64,000 bases of DNA from Kiritimatiellia bacterium (GTDB taxonomy: Bacteria; Verrucomicrobiota; Kiritimatiellia; RFP12; UBA1067): assembly GCA_028686345.1 (NCBI GenBank), contig JAQUCE010000008.1:1-64000 (forward strand). Direction: 5' to 3'. The position numbers and the translations under genes are program-made. Positions 61,106 to 64,000 of the stretch are shown here, piece by piece. Every line of letters begins with the position of its first letter. Position 1 is the first letter of the stretch. The notes under the pieces are model-generated. The model saw only the letters and a program-made list of their open reading frames with translations. It was not told the origin of the DNA and ran no database searches.

Positions 61106-63175
61106 TTAGTTGGTTCGCTCGCCATAGGCTAGGATTCTGGCAAAATGCAGACACTGGCCGTCGCGTTCAATTCGGATCCATCCAGCTTGAGGTTTAGAAT
61201 CGCCCAGGTCGATTCGGTAAAACATTTTGCCTCCCTGCAACACTGCCACTTGCTCCCATTTTTTGCCATCCAAAGAGACCAAAACACGCGCCCCGTCGGC
61301 CCGCCCTTGATAGGAGCCCGCACGATTCTGAATCACCAAACCGTTTAGCCGGCCAAAGTTGCCCAGACGCACTTCGATCCACGGCGTGGCCTCTGAATTT
61401 GTGTGCAGCGCGCCGCCATAGGTGTTCAACACACCCCAGTGTTTTTCAGGGGTATCGTAGCGTTCGCCAATGCCCGAGAGGTTGATTGCGCCGCCAGCTG
61501 TCAGAAGCTCTCCTTCAAACGGAACTATGCCTGCGGTTGGAGTAGCCTTGTAAAGCCGTGTGCAGAGTTGCCCGATGGCCTGATAGGACTCCAGATCTCC
61601 GCTTTGGGCCGCCGCAGGCAGCCCGGTGCGTCCGAGACTGCGGATCGCGGCCTCGATGTTGCCGCCTTCTCCGCCCTTGGACAGGTGCGCTACCAGCCAA
61701 TCCTGGAAACTCTTCCAGGCAGCGAGGTCGCTGGCGCAACGCTCTTTTTTCCAGACCACAAATACCGCTCCCAGGCCAGGACGCGGGATAGTGAGTTCAG
61801 CCAGTTGAAGCTCAAGGCTGTTTCTTAACTCCACCTCCTTAACCTGATCCAGCATCCAGCTCCACGCTTTTTCAATCTCCCAGCGCCCTTGACCAAAATC
61901 GCTGAAAGTCTTCATGTAGGCCAGGAACAGGGCGACGCGGCGGGCATCGTTCAGTTCAGGTTCGCTGTTTTTATAGACGTAGTTTGTCAGCAATGCCCAG
62001 GCCGGCTCTTCGTGTGCAGGGGCCAGCCAGGCCAGAATATCGTTGTGGTAGTTGCGCCACCAATCCAAGGTGTTTCCTTGGCGGAGGACGAATGCGGCGC
62101 GCTCTTGCCAGAGGCCATAGTTTAAAGGCTGGGTTTTGGTTGCTTCGGTGAGAGCTTTGTCCGCTGCAATGATTTCGCCCTGTTCTTCGTGCCAGCGGGC
62201 GAGACGCTGCAAATGACCGGCTCGGCGCACCAGCTCCGGCTGCGCGAAACAGGCTTGTTCCAGCATGAGAGAGGGCCAGGTGGCGCGAAACATCCAGGAG
62301 TGCATGCCGCGCCGCCAGGAGACTGAATTCGCTGCCTGCCACTTGCCGGGTTCGGTCTGCACCGCGAAGGCGCAGTGTCCCGGCTCAACCATGGAGGTCG
62401 CCGGAATCCCGGCGGCAATGGCCGCAGCAGCGCCAAGATTGGAGAGCGCGCCGCAAACCCCGCCCACCTCAACAGCCATCTCCGGATCGCAGGTGAAGAT
62501 CCCTTTGAAAGGGATATAGTACTCAGGGCGTTGCACATCACCGCCGAGGCAATTGTAGCTCCGGTAGTTAACTTGGCTGTGCGCACTCACATACCTCTCG
62601 CGCGGCAGGCAAACACGATCCCGCAGGTAAACCAGCGCCTCGGCCGTGGAATAACTTGAGTACTCAGGGCCGCGGGCAAGGTAACGGCGCTCCCAGGTGG
62701 AGAGGTTGCCGTAACAGGTGTTGAGCAGTTTTTTGTCCCAGTTGTCCCGAAAGTACAGATAGCGCTGCCACATCCACTCCTCCGCCAGTCGCGAGTTCAT
62801 CCCCAGCGCCAGCCCGCAGGCGGTGGCCATCGAGCGATTGACAGGCATTTGACATACTGTGTTGTCATCAAGCCAGACACGCTGCAGAAACGGAAGGATG
62901 CGCCGGGGCTGCTTGACAGGGCCGCTGTCGAGCAACTCCGAGAGCCATACTTCACTGTTGCTGAGAGCATCCAGAAAGGCTGACCCCTGCTCAGTGCTTT
63001 TAATGCTCTGGATAACCTTCTCACCGGCCAGACGATGGAGCTCGTGTCGCAGCATGGCGTGTTGCGAGTGCTCAGCTATACCTTGAGCACCTGTCGAAGC
63101 TAACAGGACGCAGAAACACAAGGTTGTTAGTATCAACTTTTTATCTAATCTCAAGCGTATTTCTCCTTGCCGCAT
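61106..63175 (-). CDS. Secreted transglutaminase-like protein with C-terminal discoidin-like domain
   Basis: 689 aa. Signal peptide: KLILTTLCFCVLLASTGAQG. The central domain has the papain/transglutaminase-like pattern: catalytic-type Cys in EVGGVCGALSNLGAAAAIAAGIPATSM, then His in EPGHCAFAVQTEPGKWQAANSV. The last ~150 residues resemble an F5/8 type C (discoidin) domain: AINLSGIGERYDTPEKHWGVL, WIEVRLGNFGRLNGLVIQNR, RVLVSLDGKKWEQVAVLQ, WIRIERDG. It may process or crosslink extracellular protein/peptide, or only bind sugar. The start ATG overlaps the stop of the dockerin-type gene (TAATG), so the two are coupled. Confidence 0.65.
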   Translation of the reverse strand: MRQGEIRLRLDKKLILTTLCFCVLLASTGAQGIAEHSQHAMLRHELHRLAGEKVIQSIKSTEQGSAFLDALSNSEVWLSELLDSGPVKQPRRILPFLQRVWLDDNTVCQMPVNRSMATACGLALGMNSRLAEEWMWQRYLYFRDNWDKKLLNTCYGNLSTWERRYLARGPEYSSYSTAEALVYLRDRVCLPRERYVSAHSQVNYRSYNCLGGDVQRPEYYIPFKGIFTCDPEMAVEVGGVCGALSNLGAAAAIAAGIPATSMVEPGHCAFAVQTEPGKWQAANSVSWRRGMHSWMFRATWPSLMLEQACFAQPELVRRAGHLQRLARWHEEQGEIIAADKALTEATKTQPLNYGLWQERAAFVLRQGNTLDWWRNYHNDILAWLAPAHEEPAWALLTNYVYKNSEPELNDARRVALFLAYMKTFSDFGQGRWEIEKAWSWMLDQVKEVELRNSLELQLAELTIPRPGLGAVFVVWKKERCASDLAAWKSFQDWLVAHLSKGGEGGNIEAAIRSLGRTGLPAAAQSGDLESYQAIGQLCTRLYKATPTAGIVPFEGELLTAGGAINLSGIGERYDTPEKHWGVLNTYGGALHTNSEATPWIEVRLGNFGRLNGLVIQNRAGSYQGRADGARVLVSLDGKKWEQVAVLQGGKMFYRIDLGDSKPQAGWIRIERDGQCLHFARILAYGERTN

Positions 63176-64000
63176 TAAAACTCCAGTGAGTTCAGATCTC
63201 TGTCAACCAGCATACCTTTTTCAGCTCTCGAATCAAAGGTCGTTCTCTGTTTGGCTTTAAATTTTAAAATAAACAGATCTGAGCTTCCACTTAAGGCTCT
63301 CTGTTTGCCGATATTCACCAAGGTGGGATAGAGAACCCTCTCCCTGTTTGAATGCAGGCGATCATTGGTCAGGTTTGCCATTTGCCCTAAATTAATACCC
63401 TTTAATTCCACGAACTCATATTGAGAGGTGTTGTAGGGGAGCGCGAAACTCAGCGCATTGACAGCTTTCAGATCAATGCCTCTGACCGTTACTTGGATGG
63501 CTTCACCTTGTTCGTAGGTTTTTGGGGGCACGCGTAACTCGAGCCTGCCTGCAAGCTTGTTCCCCTTTGACCCAGCGCCCACACCGCCATCTAATTGCGT
63601 GGCGACCACCGAGATGTCGTACGCATCGATCAAGCCGTTGCGGTTAAGGTCGCCTTTGCTGACATAGCCCTCAAAATCTGCGTCACCCTCTCTTAATCCA
63701 GTGTAGTTGATGTATGAGGTCAGGTCGTTTCTGTCTATTACTCCGTCATGGTTGATGTCGCCTGGCAAGAGGCTCTCTGTTCCCGGGAGTTTATAGATGT
63801 AAAGCTCACGTCCGGATCCGAATTTGCCGACAGCTTGAACCACAGCGATCCTTAGATACCGGGCGCTCCGGTGCGCATCGAAGTTAAAGGTCTTCATATC
63901 CCCGGTGCTCTCCCACTTAAATGCGCCTGCCTCGCTCCACGCCTGCTTATCTTGACTGGTAAATATCTGACCCTCTAACAGGGTGCCGTTGCCTCCGTCA
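63175..64000 (-). CDS. F5/8C-dockerin-cohesin-like secreted protein, 5' end outside the window
   Basis: The frame is open to the window edge. The first part in view is the end of an F5/8 type C domain (ARYLRIAVVQAVGKFGSGRELYIYKL). A dockerin type I pair follows: GDINHDGVIDRNDLTSYINY and KGDLNRNGLIDAYDISVVAT, with Ca-binding D-x-N-x-D loops. The C-terminal ~110 residues look cohesin-like (GRLELRVPPKTYEQGEAIQVTVRGIDLKAVNALSFALPYN, FILKFKAK). Dockerin-cohesin pairing points to extracellular multi-protein assembly. Only 275 codons are visible, and the catalytic part, if any, is outside. Confidence 0.75.
   Translation of the reverse strand, partial: DGGNGTLLEGQIFTSQDKQAWSEAGAFKWESTGDMKTFNFDAHRSARYLRIAVVQAVGKFGSGRELYIYKLPGTESLLPGDINHDGVIDRNDLTSYINYTGLREGDADFEGYVSKGDLNRNGLIDAYDISVVATQLDGGVGAGSKGNKLAGRLELRVPPKTYEQGEAIQVTVRGIDLKAVNALSFALPYNTSQYEFVELKGINLGQMANLTNDRLHSNRERVLYPTLVNIGKQRALSGSSDLFILKFKAKQRTTFDSRAEKGMLVDRDLNSLEF

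Overview
The window looks like a chromosomal segment of a PVC-type bacterium (Kiritimatiellota, Lentisphaerota or a relative). This is inferred from large secreted carbohydrate-related proteins (a GH42/GH14-like glycosidase, a triple LamG protein, an F5/8C-dockerin-cohesin-like protein), remnants that look like planctomycete-type ECF sigma factors, and abundant dispersed palindromic repeats. No rRNA or tRNA gene was recognised. The placement is not secure.

Layout. 0-6 kb: a 34-bp hairpin tandem array, a secreted glycosidase and a LamG protein. 6-12.2 kb: a scrap-yard of toxin-antitoxin, AbiE-like and sigma-factor fragments joined at dispersed repeats, with a few intact genes (flavin reductase-like protein, AbrB-type antitoxin, Phd/PIN toxin pair). 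12.4-32.6 kb: a complete type 1 BREX operon, brxA-brxB-brxC-[AAA ATPase + 74-aa protein]-pglX(N half)-[50-aa ORF, RT-nitrilase of the DRT1/UG1 type, 95-aa ORF]-pglX(C half)-[AAA ATPase]-pglZ-[GxxExxY element array]-brxL. 33.2-36.4 kb: an HD-receiver protein, a soluble histidine kinase and a broken one-helix membrane protein. 36.9-40.7 kb: a compact four-gene operon (winged-helix-like protein, AAA+ ATPase, small protein, PIN nuclease) that I cannot match to a known system. 41.4-46.2 kb: a complete QatABCD defence operon. 46.4-48.7 kb: a PD-(D/E)XK-like nuclease and a decayed ClpB-like gene between 41-bp direct repeats. 48.7-56 kb: a CusCBA-type metal efflux operon. 56-64 kb: a lipase-like secreted protein, a class IV aminotransferase, a thioredoxin-fold secreted protein, a transglutaminase-like secreted protein and the partial dockerin-type protein.

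The central observation is nesting. The reverse transcriptase-nitrilase cassette sits inside the BREX methyltransferase gene, at the linker between its catalytic and target-recognition halves. All reading frames are preserved and each start overlaps or closely follows the previous stop, so both halves of PglX may be made as separate subunits from one mRNA. The same operon has been hit repeatedly by small palindromic elements that were accepted in frame (three short ones in pglX and pglZ, and an 80-bp inverted repeat in pglX). It also carries an array of inverted-repeat elements, one holding a full GxxExxY gene and others holding deleted copies of it. Together with QatABCD, the HD/kinase genes and the PIN-ATPase operon, 12-46 kb is a dense defence island. 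The unmatched 36.9-40.7 kb operon is the best candidate for an undescribed system, and the split-pglX/DRT1 arrangement is the best candidate for an undescribed configuration.
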